55,227 nt of DNA from an uncultured Clostridia bacterium (GCA_934132805.1 CAKPAB010000004.1:1-55227); one strand, 5' to 3'. Positions 37,209-47,207 are shown, counted from the stretch's first letter. Numbers and translations: made by a program. The notes: a model not told the origin generated them from the letters alone.

Positions 37209-37340
37209 TAGAAAATTTAGGAAAATCTTTTTTCTTCTCCATGATTTTATATACAAGAAAAAACACCACCTTACTATATAACAAACATTAAATAACTCAT
37301 TTATCTACAATAAGGGGTAGAAATTTATCAAAAAAAGTTA

Positions 37341-37346
37341 TATAAT
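37341..37346 (+). promoter_or_regulatory. -10 element of the U32 gene
   Basis: Perfect TATAAT about 60 bp upstream of the start, without a good -35. The roughly 295 bp between rbr and this gene show no other gene. Confidence 0.5.
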
Positions 37347-37406
37347 ACACAAAAAGGTCAAACATTCCTAAGTGAATTTTTACCTTAAGAAGGGAATGAA
37401 ACAAAA

Positions 37407-39857
37407 ATGATAGATTTACTTTCACCAGTCGGAAACTTTGACTGTCTAAAAGCAGCAGTCCAAAACGGAGCAAATAGTGTATACTTTGGAGCAGACCTAT
37501 TCAGTGCAAGAGCATATGCCTCCAACTTTGGACCAGAAGAACTAGAACAAGCCATAATATACGCAAAAACAAGAGGAGTAAAAACAAACCTAACACTAAA
37601 CACACTTGTTACAGACGACGAATTCAACAATGCATTAGAACTTGCAAAAAAAGCATATGAATTCGGAATTGACGCCATTATTGTCCAAGACCTAGGACTC
37701 GCAAAAAAATTAATATCAACTTTTCCAGATTTAGACATTCACGCAAGTACCCAAATGACTGTACACAACTTACAAGGTGTTTTAGAATTGCAAGAACTTG
37801 GTTTCAAAAGAGTTGTCCTTTCTAGAGAACTTTCAATGCAAGAAATTGAATATATATGTCAAAACTCCAATGTAGAAATCGAATGTTTTATACATGGTGC
37901 ATTATGCATATCCTATTCAGGTCAATGTCTATTTTCTAGCATGGTTGGTGGCCGTTCTGGAAACCGTGGTAAATGTGCCCAACCTTGCAGATTACCATAT
38001 AAATTATTAGAAAACAATACTGAAATTGACAATGGGCATTTATTAAGTACAAGAGATTTATGTGGTCTAGATTTTATACCAAATCTAATAAATAGTGGTG
38101 TTACTTGTTTGAAAATTGAAGGTAGGATGAAAAGTCCTGAATATGTTGCTACTGTTACACGAATTTACAGAAAATATATTGATTTAGCTGAGCACTGCCT
38201 ACATACACATTCAGAATACATTGTTGATGAATTTGATAGAAAAATTCTATTACAAGCCTTTAATAGAGGTATGTCATCTACTGGACATCTTTCAAACACT
38301 CCCAATAAAAATCTAGTTTTTAAGGAAAAGCCAAACAATATGGGACTATTTTTAGGTAAAGTACAAAAATACAATAAAAACAAGGGTTACATTACAGTCA
38401 AACTTCAAGAGCCTATTGATATTGGAGATACAATTTCATTAGAAAAAGAAACTGGCACATACAACATTTCTGAATTAATGTTTAAAGACAAAAATATAAA
38501 AGAAACATTTATTGGTCAAACTGTTACAATAGGTAGAATGAAAGGAAATATTAATTTAGGTGATAAAATTTATAAAATATCATCTAAAAAACTTAATCTA
38601 GAAGCACATGAAAGCATAAATGGAGAACACCTAAAAGTTCCCCTAAATTGTGAAATTACAATAAAACATAATCAGCCTATGTCAATTAGAATAACACCAT
38701 CTGCCATTAATAATTTAGAAATTTATTCTAACCTAGATTTAACTTATACTTCTAACATCTTGCCTGAAGTAGCTCAAAATAGACCTTTGCAAAAAGAAAA
38801 AGTTCTTGCACAAATTAATAAAACAACAGATTCAATTTTTGAATTTGACAATATTAGCATTAACTTAGATGATAACATTTTCTTACCTAAAATTAGTGCA
38901 TTAAATGATTTAAGAAGAAATATTTTAAGCTTAGCTTATGATTTTGCATTATCAAAAATAAAAAGGCAACCTATCAACTGTCCAAATGATATTTTGAACA
39001 GTTTAGAAAAACAGTCTACTTTAAAAGCCAAACATAAAATTCAAGGAATATCAGTTTTATTAAATATTCTAAATACCAATTTTGACTATTCAAGACTAAA
39101 TGGATTTGATAATATTTATATTCCCTTAAAGTACTTTTTAAGTCAAAAGTATTCTAGCATAATAGCTACTTTACAAGAAAAGTTTAATATTTATATGTAT
39201 ATGCCAACAATAATTAAAGCAAATTATAGAAATTTATTTTTTAATAATATAGAAAAAACTATTAGTACTTATAATATAAAGGGATTTGTAATTTCTAATA
39301 TCTCAAATTTAAAATTATTAGAAACTGCCTTAAACACTTCTGCACAAAATTTAGAAATAATTGCAAACTATACTTTAAATGTTTTTAATTTACATAGTGT
39401 TAATAAATTGCAAAATTTGGGAATTACCAGATTTACAATTTCACCTGAGTCTACAAAAGAAATTATAAATAATCTTTCAGAAAATAAAATTCTTCCTGCA
39501 GAATTAATAGTTTATGGCAATACACCACTTATGAACATGAATTATTGTGTTCTTGGCCAAACAAATAAGTGCTATCCTACTTGTACTTCTAAGTGCATTA
39601 GCAATAATTCATATTACTTAAAAGATAGACTTAATATGAAGTTTAGAGTGTTATTTGATAATGTTCAAACTGTTTCTACTATTTATAATTGTAAAACAAC
39701 CTCTATTTCTGCTAATGATTTTAATGTTTCTTATTCTAGAATTGATATTTTAGATGAGTCAATCGATGAAATTAATAATATTGTTAATATTGTTAAATCT
39801 GGCGGACGTCTAGAAGGCAAAGAATTTACTAATGGAAACTTAAATAGAGAAATATAA
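37407..39857 (+). CDS. U32-family peptidase/RlhA-type protein with DUF3656
   Basis: 816 residues. N-terminal U32 domain (LLSPVGNFDCLKAAVQNGAN, SVYFGADLFSARAYA) with cysteines in FIHGALCISYSGQC, MVGGRSGNRGKCAQPCR, then a DUF3656-like region and a C-terminal repeat domain with further cysteines (CVLGQ, CYPTCTSKC). U32 proteins of this size include RlhA, which hydroxylates C2501 of 23S rRNA and needs an Fe-S cluster; an rRNA-modification role is more likely than proteolysis, but a choice cannot be made from sequence alone. Single gene with flanking terminator. Confidence 0.85.
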   Translation: MIDLLSPVGNFDCLKAAVQNGANSVYFGADLFSARAYASNFGPEELEQAIIYAKTRGVKTNLTLNTLVTDDEFNNALELAKKAYEFGIDAIIVQDLGLAKKLISTFPDLDIHASTQMTVHNLQGVLELQELGFKRVVLSRELSMQEIEYICQNSNVEIECFIHGALCISYSGQCLFSSMVGGRSGNRGKCAQPCRLPYKLLENNTEIDNGHLLSTRDLCGLDFIPNLINSGVTCLKIEGRMKSPEYVATVTRIYRKYIDLAEHCLHTHSEYIVDEFDRKILLQAFNRGMSSTGHLSNTPNKNLVFKEKPNNMGLFLGKVQKYNKNKGYITVKLQEPIDIGDTISLEKETGTYNISELMFKDKNIKETFIGQTVTIGRMKGNINLGDKIYKISSKKLNLEAHESINGEHLKVPLNCEITIKHNQPMSIRITPSAINNLEIYSNLDLTYTSNILPEVAQNRPLQKEKVLAQINKTTDSIFEFDNISINLDDNIFLPKISALNDLRRNILSLAYDFALSKIKRQPINCPNDILNSLEKQSTLKAKHKIQGISVLLNILNTNFDYSRLNGFDNIYIPLKYFLSQKYSSIIATLQEKFNIYMYMPTIIKANYRNLFFNNIEKTISTYNIKGFVISNISNLKLLETALNTSAQNLEIIANYTLNVFNLHSVNKLQNLGITRFTISPESTKEIINNLSENKILPAELIVYGNTPLMNMNYCVLGQTNKCYPTCTSKCISNNSYYLKDRLNMKFRVLFDNVQTVSTIYNCKTTSISANDFNVSYSRIDILDESIDEINNIVNIVKSGGRLEGKEFTNGNLNREI

Positions 39858-39863
39858 CAATAT

Positions 39864-39903
39864 AAAAAGAATTAAATTTTAACAAAAAAATTTAATTCTT
39901 TTT
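39864..39903. terminator. Bidirectional terminator between convergent genes
   Basis: AAAAAGAATTAAATTT pairs with its exact complement AAATTTAATTCTTTTT; A-run and T-run on the two flanks serve both the U32 and the RNHCP gene. Confidence 0.85.
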
Positions 39904-39913
39904 AAGCTTTATT

Positions 39914-40231
39914 TTATATTTGTTTACTGCTCAAATCAATTAACAAATCCATATTATCATCTTTTGCTGCTTTATTTTTTCTAATAGCTCCACACTTCTT
40001 ACATCTAAAAATAATAACATATCCTTTTTTTCCATCAATTTCCATACTTACTGGCTCTAAATCTCCATGGCACTCTTCTGCTCTATCCCCTGGATTTTTA
40101 TCAACATGTTTCGAATGCAAGCAATATGGACAATGATTTCTACAAGAGTATCCTAATTTTGGAACTTTTTTTCCACAATTTTCACAAATAAATTCCTCAT
40201 CAATTTCTGTAAATCTACTATCCTTTAACAT
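39914..40231 (-). CDS. RNHCP-domain zinc-ribbon protein
   Basis: 105 residues. Two Cys pairs FICENCGKKVP and CRNHCPYCLHSKHVDK, then the RNHCP-type core HVDKNPGDRAEECHGDLEPV and a third CKKCG near the C-terminus. This is the PF12647 family, of unknown function, probably nucleic-acid or RNA related. Downstream of the TGS-uridine kinase on the same strand. Confidence 0.85.
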   Translation of the reverse strand: MLKDSRFTEIDEEFICENCGKKVPKLGYSCRNHCPYCLHSKHVDKNPGDRAEECHGDLEPVSMEIDGKKGYVIIFRCKKCGAIRKNKAAKDDNMDLLIDLSSKQI

Positions 40232-40293
40232 CTTACTTCCCCTTTATACTGCTTAAATTTTCAATATCTTCAATATCTTTTATTAGTTTTAAA

Positions 40294-41937
40294 TTAATGT
40301 AAATCAAATGTTCCTCCTCCCAAAAATTCTTTTAATAATGAATTATTTGGTACATAATCTTTTGGTATTTCTCTAAAGTATTTCAAAATATTAAGTAATC
40401 TTTGTGCTTCAGCATATTCTTTATACTCGTCTGTTATTTCTTGTAGCAATGGCATAGCTATTGGTTTTAAAGCTCCTAATTCATAAATCAATGACGTATT
40501 AAATATTTTATCTGCTGATTCTTGATATGGGAATATATTTTTTTCTTCACCTTCAGTTACTTTGTGCCAAGTATTTAATGTATGTAATGCTGTATAATTT
40601 CTAAATTGATAATCTCTTACTATTCTTCTTACAAGTCTTGTATCTGTTGTTGAAATTCTATTATATCTATCCATATTTAAAACTGTTAATGCACTAATAT
40701 ATATTTTATATTTTTGGTCTTTTGAAATTTGACTTGTTAATTTGTCGTTTAGACAATGTATTCCTTCTATTACAAGAATTTCGTCATCTGCCAATTTCAT
40801 TTTTTTGCCATTGTATTTTTTTGTTCCAACAGCAAAATCAAATTCAGGTACTTCAATTTCTTCTCCATTTAATAGTTTTACTAAATGTTCATTAAATAAT
40901 TTTAAGTCTATTGCCTCTATACACTCAAAATTATATTCTCCATTTTCATCCCTTGGCGTATCTTGCCTTTCTACAAAATAATTGTCAACTGATATTGTTA
41001 CTGGTTTTAGACCATTTAGACGCAATTGAATTCCAAGTCTTTGTGCAAATGTTGTTTTTCCTGATGATGATGGCCCTGCAATTAATACCATTTTTACATT
41101 TTTTCTTTTTGCTATATCATCAGCTATATTAGCTATTTTCTTTTCATGTAGTGCTTCTGCTAACATAATTACATCTTTTATTCTATTTTCTTCTACTGCT
41201 TTATTTAATTTATAAACAGTTAAAACATCTAATACAGAATGAATTTTTTCAAATTCTCCAAGTGCCCATGCTAATTTTTTTGTTTCACAAAATTCTGGCA
41301 TTTCTGTTGGTGCTTTTGAACTTGGATATCTTATTAAAAAGCCATCACTATATTTTACAACATCAAAAATCTTTATAACTCCTGTTCTATTTGCAAGTGT
41401 TCCAAAACAGTAATTATAATATTTTTCACAATAATACATATATATTGGGTCATTTTCTTCAAAATCAAATTGTAATCTTCCTTTTGATGTATTTGTTTCT
41501 TCATAAAATTTTCCAGCTTCTTTTCTTGTCATTTCTACTTTTTTAATTTCTAAATTTTTTTCAATAATTTCTTGCATTTTTTCTTTTAATTTTTCAGTAA
41601 ATTCTTTTGTTATCTTTATATTGTCACATTTGCAATACATTGCATTGCCTAATTGATATTCTACCATTAATTTTTCGTTTGGGTATAAGCTTTCAAATGC
41701 TTTTCCCATTATATATACAATTGTTCTTACATATATTTTCATACCTTCTTTTGATGATATATCTATTAATTCTATTTTTGCGCCTTCTTCTAATGGGGTA
41801 TCTAAATTACTGTAATTGTTATTATATAAACATCCTATTACTTCATATTTACTATTTTCAATTTCTTCTTTTAAGGCTTCTTGTACTGTTAAGCCGTTTT
41901 CTACCTTTTTTGTTCTTCCTAAATATTTAATATTCAT
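40294..41937 (-). CDS. TGS-domain uridine kinase-like nucleoside kinase
   Basis: 547 residues. Order: N-terminal TGS domain (LTVQEALKEEI), ThrRS-like second additional domain (residues about 60-200; YQLGNAMYC), and a C-terminal uridine kinase domain with P-loop LIAGPSSSGKTTFAQRL near residue 285, then YFVERQDTPRD, EGIHCLND and DTRLVRRIVRDYQFR. This fusion is a recognised clostridial architecture, annotated as nucleoside kinase. It may salvage pyrimidine nucleosides; the role of the synthetase-like half is unclear. Confidence 0.88.
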   Translation of the reverse strand: MNIKYLGRTKKVENGLTVQEALKEEIENSKYEVIGCLYNNNYSNLDTPLEEGAKIELIDISSKEGMKIYVRTIVYIMGKAFESLYPNEKLMVEYQLGNAMYCKCDNIKITKEFTEKLKEKMQEIIEKNLEIKKVEMTRKEAGKFYEETNTSKGRLQFDFEENDPIYMYYCEKYYNYCFGTLANRTGVIKIFDVVKYSDGFLIRYPSSKAPTEMPEFCETKKLAWALGEFEKIHSVLDVLTVYKLNKAVEENRIKDVIMLAEALHEKKIANIADDIAKRKNVKMVLIAGPSSSGKTTFAQRLGIQLRLNGLKPVTISVDNYFVERQDTPRDENGEYNFECIEAIDLKLFNEHLVKLLNGEEIEVPEFDFAVGTKKYNGKKMKLADDEILVIEGIHCLNDKLTSQISKDQKYKIYISALTVLNMDRYNRISTTDTRLVRRIVRDYQFRNYTALHTLNTWHKVTEGEEKNIFPYQESADKIFNTSLIYELGALKPIAMPLLQEITDEYKEYAEAQRLLNILKYFREIPKDYVPNNSLLKEFLGGGTFDLH

Positions 41938-42076
41938 TTGTTTTCCTCCTACTTTTCTTTTTTAAGACATTAATTATTTTATATCAATTGCACAAATAAG
42001 TCAAATTATTTTTAAGTTATATTTTTATTCTATATTGGATATAATTTTATTAAATATATGAACAGGAGATGATATT

Positions 42077-42265
42077 ATGAATTTACAAAGAGTTCACACT
42101 ATTTTGAACAACAAAGAAAAATTTGATGTTTTTTATGACGAGCGCCCAGTTTGGATACAAGGTCTTGATGAAAAACGTGATATTGCTAAAGTAGGATTTG
42201 TTGACAATTTTGAAGAAAAAGATGTCTATATAGAAGACTTATATGAAAAAGATTTATTTAATTAG
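42077..42265 (+). CDS. sspH: H-type small acid-soluble spore protein
   Basis: 62 residues. The pattern MNLQRVHTILNNKEKFDVFY then ERPVWIQGLDEKRDIAKVGFV is diagnostic of SspH, a minor SASP protecting spore DNA. AGGAG precedes the ATG. No clear sigma-G promoter was recognised. Terminator follows. Further evidence for an endospore former. Confidence 0.9.
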   Translation: MNLQRVHTILNNKEKFDVFYDERPVWIQGLDEKRDIAKVGFVDNFEEKDVYIEDLYEKDLFN

Positions 42266-42272
42266 CTTTCAT

Positions 42273-42303
42273 AAAAAACCAGCATATTATTAGCTGGTTT
42301 TTT
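42273..42303 (+). terminator. Terminator after sspH
   Basis: AAAAAACCAGC and GCTGGTTTTTT around a nine-base loop. Confidence 0.9.
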
Positions 42304-42379
42304 ATATATTACACAGAAAATTTATTTCATAAACTTTCCTGCATGAACAAATTTACCGAAGAAATCAAAGATTTGCTCT

Positions 42380-43966
42380 CTAATTTGAAGTATATTCAAC
42401 TTCTATTTTCGCATCAGCGTCAAAAGTTTTCAAATCAACAAAAGTTTTTCCATTCTGTTCTTTTAAATGATCTTTAACACTAGACACATTTTTTCCATTT
42501 ACCTTAATTACTACAGAATCAGTTGATTTAATATCATCAAGTTCTACCATTCCATCCTTTGAAACTACATTTTTAGTTGATCCACCAGAAATGCTGCTCT
42601 CTATTTTCTTAAATGCATTTATCAAATTTGAATATCCATCTGTTGCCTTAATATAATTTGATTTTGAAGAAGGTATTATATCTGTCATTATTGAAGTATT
42701 TCCAGGTGTTTCATTTTCTGCTAACACCGCTATTGTATATACTGTTGGTTTAACTGCTATATTTTTTAATTCATTAGCATTTTGGGTAACTCTACTTACA
42801 GTTTCTCCACCTGTATCTATTAATACATCTCCTTGATTGCCATTTCCATAGTTTGTTACATTATATGCACCATCACTTAACACAATAACTATGTTCTTAT
42901 TTTTAGTTTTTTGTGCTGCCATACCTTCTATCATAGTTTTTGCTTTAGCAAGCCCTGCTGCAATACGTGTTCCACCATTAGCATTTAAAGTTTCTATACT
43001 ATTCTTTAAAGTTGTAGCCTCTTGTTTATTTGTTGCATATTCTTTTGAAGTTGATACATTTAAAGATTTTGCATTATCAGCATTCCAGCTGTCACCATTT
43101 CTAGCACTACTAAATGTAATAACTCCTATTTGACCACCAGATGCAAAATCAACTCCGTCTATTAATTTTTTAGCAGCTTCTTTCGCATTTTTCAAACGGT
43201 CATTATTTTTCATGCTTCCAGAAACATCAATTACTAAAACAATATTACTATTTGTTGTTTTTATACTTTCTGTATTTTTAGTAATTTTTATTTCTTTCCC
43301 TATTAAATATTCATTTGGGTCTTTTGCATTGCCTTCTGTTTCAGTAGTATTGTAAATTGCATTATTTACTATTTTTGTGCCTGCTACGCCTGTAACTTTT
43401 ACAGTAAATTCTATTGTTTTTGTATCATTTGCTTCTACCTCTAAAATTTTTGATAATCCTTCTTCTGAAGCCAATTTATTATACTCATCTTCTGTCAGAG
43501 TTGTTGTATTTGCATTATATGGTACCAAAGTTGTTGCATCTGGTACTGTATCTTTTACTGTTACAGTTCCCGTAGCATTTCCCTTATTTGTTACTTTTAT
43601 TGTATATTTTATTGTGTCACCATATTCTGCAATATCTGAATGAGTATTTCCTTCCATTTTTGTCAATTTACTTGACTTTTCAACAGATATCTCTGCCTTT
43701 TTAATTTCTGTTATCACTTCTTCTGGTGATTTTTTATTTGATATCTTTGCTGATTTGGCATCTAGTTTAAAATCTATTTGTGTCCATTTTAATTTTCTTT
43801 CCTCTTTTACTTTTTTATTTTCTCCTTCAACTTCTTTTGTTATTGTCCCTTCCTGTATTCTGTCTGTGCTTGAGTTTTGGGTTGCTTTTACACTTTGTGT
43901 GGTCCCAATTATCATAATTAAGGTAATTAATACACTAATTATAATTTTGTTACGCTTTTTTGTCAT
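42380..43966 (-). CDS. Secreted protein with DUF11-like and VWA domains
   Basis: 528 residues. Sec signal peptide (KIIISVLITLIMIIGTTQSV KA). A DUF11-like beta domain (GDTIKYTIKVTNKGNATGTV, about 115-215) precedes a von Willebrand A domain with a complete MIDAS DVSGSMKNN near residue 245, GGTRIAAGL and VLSDGAYN. Likely a surface adhesin or pilus-type protein. It ends at EVEYTSN without a sortase motif or membrane anchor. In the +1 frame immediately after the stop the sequence continues as REQIFDFFGKFVHAGKFMK, so the gene may be truncated or frameshifted at the 3' end. Confidence 0.8.
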   Translation of the reverse strand: MTKKRNKIIISVLITLIMIIGTTQSVKATQNSSTDRIQEGTITKEVEGENKKVKEERKLKWTQIDFKLDAKSAKISNKKSPEEVITEIKKAEISVEKSSKLTKMEGNTHSDIAEYGDTIKYTIKVTNKGNATGTVTVKDTVPDATTLVPYNANTTTLTEDEYNKLASEEGLSKILEVEANDTKTIEFTVKVTGVAGTKIVNNAIYNTTETEGNAKDPNEYLIGKEIKITKNTESIKTTNSNIVLVIDVSGSMKNNDRLKNAKEAAKKLIDGVDFASGGQIGVITFSSARNGDSWNADNAKSLNVSTSKEYATNKQEATTLKNSIETLNANGGTRIAAGLAKAKTMIEGMAAQKTKNKNIVIVLSDGAYNVTNYGNGNQGDVLIDTGGETVSRVTQNANELKNIAVKPTVYTIAVLAENETPGNTSIMTDIIPSSKSNYIKATDGYSNLINAFKKIESSISGGSTKNVVSKDGMVELDDIKSTDSVVIKVNGKNVSSVKDHLKEQNGKTFVDLKTFDADAKIEVEYTSN

Positions 43967-43986
43967 TTAAAGTTCCTCCTAACTTT

Positions 43987-45000
43987 TTAAACTTTAACCT
44001 TAGTTAGGTTTTTTTGTTTTTGTTTATTTCTATATTTATGTCCGATAAATGCAAACAAGACAATTGCAACCAACATCAAAATCGCACAACTTATTTTATA
44101 AACTGATAAACTGTCACCAGTAAATGGTAGTTTTATTTTTTCTTGTATCATCTTCCTTTCCTTCTCATATGATGGTATTTGTTCTTCTTGTGATGTTAAA
44201 AATTTTATATCATATGTCTCTTCGTTTCCTTGAACTTTTTTGATAAATACAATATATTTTGAGCCTTCTGTTGCTTCTTTTGGCTGTTTTATTTGCATAT
44301 TTTGTACTTCAGTCCAGCTTGCTTTTGATATTAATTTATTGTATTTCTCATAAAAATCTTTTGCCATTTTTATTGTTGTATACATATCTGATTTATTATA
44401 TTCACTTTCTAATTTTTCAGCTATTTCCATCAATGTTTTGTATTCATCTGTTGCTGGCATTATCTGATAAAAATATTTTGCTTTTTTTGTATCATTAACT
44501 TTTATACCACCAACTGTTGTTACAATTTTTACTCCATTTTCATCTGTTTTTTCTTCTTCTGCCAAGTCAGAAATAATTTCTGTACTAATTCTTTTGCTTG
44601 TATTTTCTACTTCTTCCATTTTACCTTTTGTGAAAGCATTTGAAAAATCTATTTCTTGCTGAGAAACTATTTGCTTTTCTCCTTGTTTGATCCATAGATA
44701 TGCTTTTGGACTTTTGGCAAAATCATACACGTTCTTTTCTACTACAACCACTTGGTTTTTCTCATCATCTTGTGTTGATTTGAAGTATTTTAAATCATTT
44801 TCTGTTGCAGATTGTTTTTCTGATATTGCATAACTGAATTCTTTCTTTTGTAAATTTTGTATATATATTATGTATTTGTCTTCTTCAGTTTGTATTATTT
44901 CTAAGTTGGTGTTTTGAGCTGCTAGTGTTTTTATTGGTATTATTGTTGTTGCTACTATTGCTATTGTTATTCCTGCAAGCATTTTTCTTATTTTGTTCAT
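43987..45000 (-). CDS. Sortase-anchored (LPFTG) cell-surface protein
   Basis: 337 residues. Signal peptide (MLAGITIAIVATTIIPIKTLAA), an extracellular region of charged helical stretches, and a C-terminal sorting signal LPFTGDS, hydrophobic helix (ISCAILMLVAIVLFAFIG) and basic tail (HKYRNKQKQK). Sortase would couple it to peptidoglycan. The N-terminal region is unrecognised. It precedes the VWA gene by about 20 bp, so the two are likely co-transcribed and may act together on the surface. Ribosome site AAAGGAGG. Confidence 0.85.
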   Translation of the reverse strand: MNKIRKMLAGITIAIVATTIIPIKTLAAQNTNLEIIQTEEDKYIIYIQNLQKKEFSYAISEKQSATENDLKYFKSTQDDEKNQVVVVEKNVYDFAKSPKAYLWIKQGEKQIVSQQEIDFSNAFTKGKMEEVENTSKRISTEIISDLAEEEKTDENGVKIVTTVGGIKVNDTKKAKYFYQIMPATDEYKTLMEIAEKLESEYNKSDMYTTIKMAKDFYEKYNKLISKASWTEVQNMQIKQPKEATEGSKYIVFIKKVQGNEETYDIKFLTSQEEQIPSYEKERKMIQEKIKLPFTGDSLSVYKISCAILMLVAIVLFAFIGHKYRNKQKQKNLTKVKV

Positions 45001-45108
45001 CCTTTGACCTCCTTTTCTTTATATTTTTTAGATAATAAGATTTTCTTATTATTAAATTTGCAATATATTATATGCTAAAGGTCTAAAGAATATGACTATA
45101 TTTTTTAC

Positions 45109-45179
45109 TTGTCAAAAGGGCCGCCCTTTTTTGACAACTTTTTTAATTTTCTGTCAATTAGGGGCGTCCCTTTTGACAA
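45109..45179. repeat. GGGACG-family palindromic repeat
   Basis: TTGTCAAAAGGGCCGCCC at one end; TTAGGGGCGTCCC-TTTTGACAA at the other, joined by about 25 AT-rich bases. It lies in the gap between a terminator and the LPFTG gene, at no gene's 3' end. Confidence 0.75.
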
Positions 45180-45185
45180 AAAATT

Positions 45186-45233
45186 AAAAACTGAAAGAAT
45201 CAAAAATTATAACTTTCCGATTCTTTCAGTTTT
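45186..45233 (-). terminator. Terminator after the 164-residue orphan gene
   Basis: AAAACTGAAAGAATC pairs with GATTCTTTCAGTTTTT, followed by TTTTAATTTTTTG on the minus strand. Confidence 0.85.
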
Positions 45234-45238
45234 ACTAG

Positions 45239-45733
45239 TTAACTTATGAGGCTGATAATTTCAACCCCATATAAAGGTCTACTCTGATTGCGAATATCAA
45301 GTTGATACTCAACTGCATTATTCAATTTTGTTTGTACCTTTTTTAATTTTTCTGGTGTAATGTTTCTAAGTACTGTCGCCTTAGAAAATTCACCATTTTT
45401 CAGAAGTTGTACTTCTATTTTGGAAAAATCCTCTTTCAATGGTATTATTTTGTAACCATTGATTAGGTCCAATTTCATAGCTTTTTTAGCTAATCTAATT
45501 GATTCCTTTGTGACCGTTGTTTCTGCAATTCCCAAAACTTCCATTTGAGCTGCTAAATACTGTGCCACAATAGCATATTTTTCTTCAAATGTAACCTGGT
45601 TATAATCTTCTGTTCTAACCAAAATTCCACTTTTCAGAATTTCAATTGAAACACTTGTAATTCTGTTTTCATAATCCGTGTTCCGTTCTACTACTTTAAA
45701 TCCATTCCTTTCTTGGTTCAATGATTGCATCAT
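45239..45733 (-). CDS. Hypothetical protein, 164 residues, containing an in-frame CGG codon
   Basis: Not recognised. Soluble, mixed alpha/beta, with no signal peptide or transmembrane helix. AGGAGGTCATATAATT precedes ATGATG, and a strong terminator follows, so it is a single-gene unit. Codon 16 is CGG (45685-45683), followed by AAC. It is the only intact gene in the window in which I find CGG read through without a frame change. A +1 jump there would end after a few codons. Codon use (CTG, CGC, ACG) differs mildly from its neighbours, so foreign origin is possible. Confidence 0.6.
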   Translation of the reverse strand: MMQSLNQERNGFKVVERNTDYENRITSVSIEILKSGILVRTEDYNQVTFEEKYAIVAQYLAAQMEVLGIAETTVTKESIRLAKKAMKLDLINGYKIIPLKEDFSKIEVQLLKNGEFSKATVLRNITPEKLKKVQTKLNNAVEYQLDIRNQSRPLYGVEIISLIS

Positions 45734-45810
45734 AATTATATGACCTCCTTTTTTTCTGCTGCTAATTTTTTAGTTGTTCATATTATATCACATCATTATG
45801 TAAAAATCTA

Positions 45811-47193
45811 CTAAAATTGAATTTTTTCTGCAATCCAAGCTTCTAATTCATCAATTTTAACCCTAACTTGTTCCATTGTGTCTCTATCTCTAACAGTAAC
45901 TGACTCATCTTCTAATGTATCAAAGTCAACAGTTACGCAGTATGGAGTACCAATTTCATCCTCTCTTCTATAACGTTTTCCAATTGAACCTGCTGCATCA
46001 TAATCACACATAAATTTCTTAGCAAGTTTTCCATAAACTTCTTCTGCTTTATCTGATAATTTTTTAGATAATGGAAGTACTGCAACTTTATATGGTGCTA
46101 ATGCTGGATGTAAGTGTAATACAACTCTTGTGTCACCTTCTGCAATTTCTTCTTCATCATATGCGTTACATAAAAATGCCAAAACAACTCTATCTGCTCC
46201 TAATGATGGCTCAATTACATATGGTACATATTTTTCATTTGTTTCTGGGTCTTGATATGATAAATCTTGTTTTGAATGATTCATATGTTGTGTTAAGTCA
46301 TAATCCGTTCTATCAGCTATTCCCCATAATTCTCCCCATCCAAATGGGAATGCAAATTCTATATCTGTTGTTGCTTTACTATAAAATACTAGTTCTTCTG
46401 CTGAATGGTCTCTTAATCTAATATTTTCTTTTTTCATTCCTAAATTTATTAAGAAGTTTTCACAATAATCTTTCCAATATTTATGCCATTCTAAATCTGT
46501 ACCTGGTTTACAGAAAAATTCAAGTTCCATTTGTTCAAACTCTCTTGTTCTAAATGTAAAGTTTCCTGGTGTTATTTCGTTTCTGAATGCTTTACCAATT
46601 TGTGCAATTCCCATTGGCATTTTCTTTCTTGATGTACGTAATACATTTTTGAAATCAACAAATATTCCTTGTGCTGTTTCTGGTCTTAAATATACAGTTG
46701 ATGTTGTATCTTCTGTTACTCCTTGGAATGTTTTGAACATTAAGTTGAATTTTCTTATATCTGTAAAGTTTGTTTTTCCACATGATGGACATGGTATTTT
46801 ATTTTCATTTATGAAATCGATTAATTCTTCATCTGTCATTCCATCTGCTATCATATCTTTTCCATTATCATGTGCCCATTCTTCTATTAATTTATCAGCT
46901 CTATGTCTTGTTTTGCATTCTTTACAATCTATTAGTGGATCTGAGAAACCTCCAACATGTCCTGATGCTACCCATGTTTCTGGGTTCATTAATATTGCCG
47001 CATCAAGTCCTACTATGTTTGGTTGTTCCTGTATAAATTTTTTTCTCCATGCTGCTTTTACATTATTTTTTAGTTCACTTCCTAAAGGTCCATAGTCCCA
47101 AGTATTTGCTAATCCTCCATAAATTTCTGATCCAGGATATATAAATCCTCTTCCTTTGCATAGTGCAACTAATGTGTCCATTGATTTTAACAT
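45811..47193 (-). CDS. glyS: Glycyl-tRNA synthetase (alpha2, single-chain)
   Basis: Class II GlyRS of the dimeric type, 460 residues. CKGRGFIYPGSEIYGG near the N-terminus, zinc cysteines CKEC and CPSCGKTNFT, motif 2 in FRNEITPGNFTFRTREFEQ, motif 3 GADRVVLAFL. Start chosen at MLKSMDTL with GAGGAGG upstream. Regulated by a T-box leader. A GGGACG palindrome sits between leader and ribosome site; its outer TTGACA abuts the AGAGGAGG. Clostridia may carry this type or the glyQ/glyS tetramer; here it is the former. Confidence 0.96.
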   Translation of the reverse strand: MLKSMDTLVALCKGRGFIYPGSEIYGGLANTWDYGPLGSELKNNVKAAWRKKFIQEQPNIVGLDAAILMNPETWVASGHVGGFSDPLIDCKECKTRHRADKLIEEWAHDNGKDMIADGMTDEELIDFINENKIPCPSCGKTNFTDIRKFNLMFKTFQGVTEDTTSTVYLRPETAQGIFVDFKNVLRTSRKKMPMGIAQIGKAFRNEITPGNFTFRTREFEQMELEFFCKPGTDLEWHKYWKDYCENFLINLGMKKENIRLRDHSAEELVFYSKATTDIEFAFPFGWGELWGIADRTDYDLTQHMNHSKQDLSYQDPETNEKYVPYVIEPSLGADRVVLAFLCNAYDEEEIAEGDTRVVLHLHPALAPYKVAVLPLSKKLSDKAEEVYGKLAKKFMCDYDAAGSIGKRYRREDEIGTPYCVTVDFDTLEDESVTVRDRDTMEQVRVKIDELEAWIAEKIQF

Positions 47194-47207
47194 AATAATT
47201 CCTCCTC

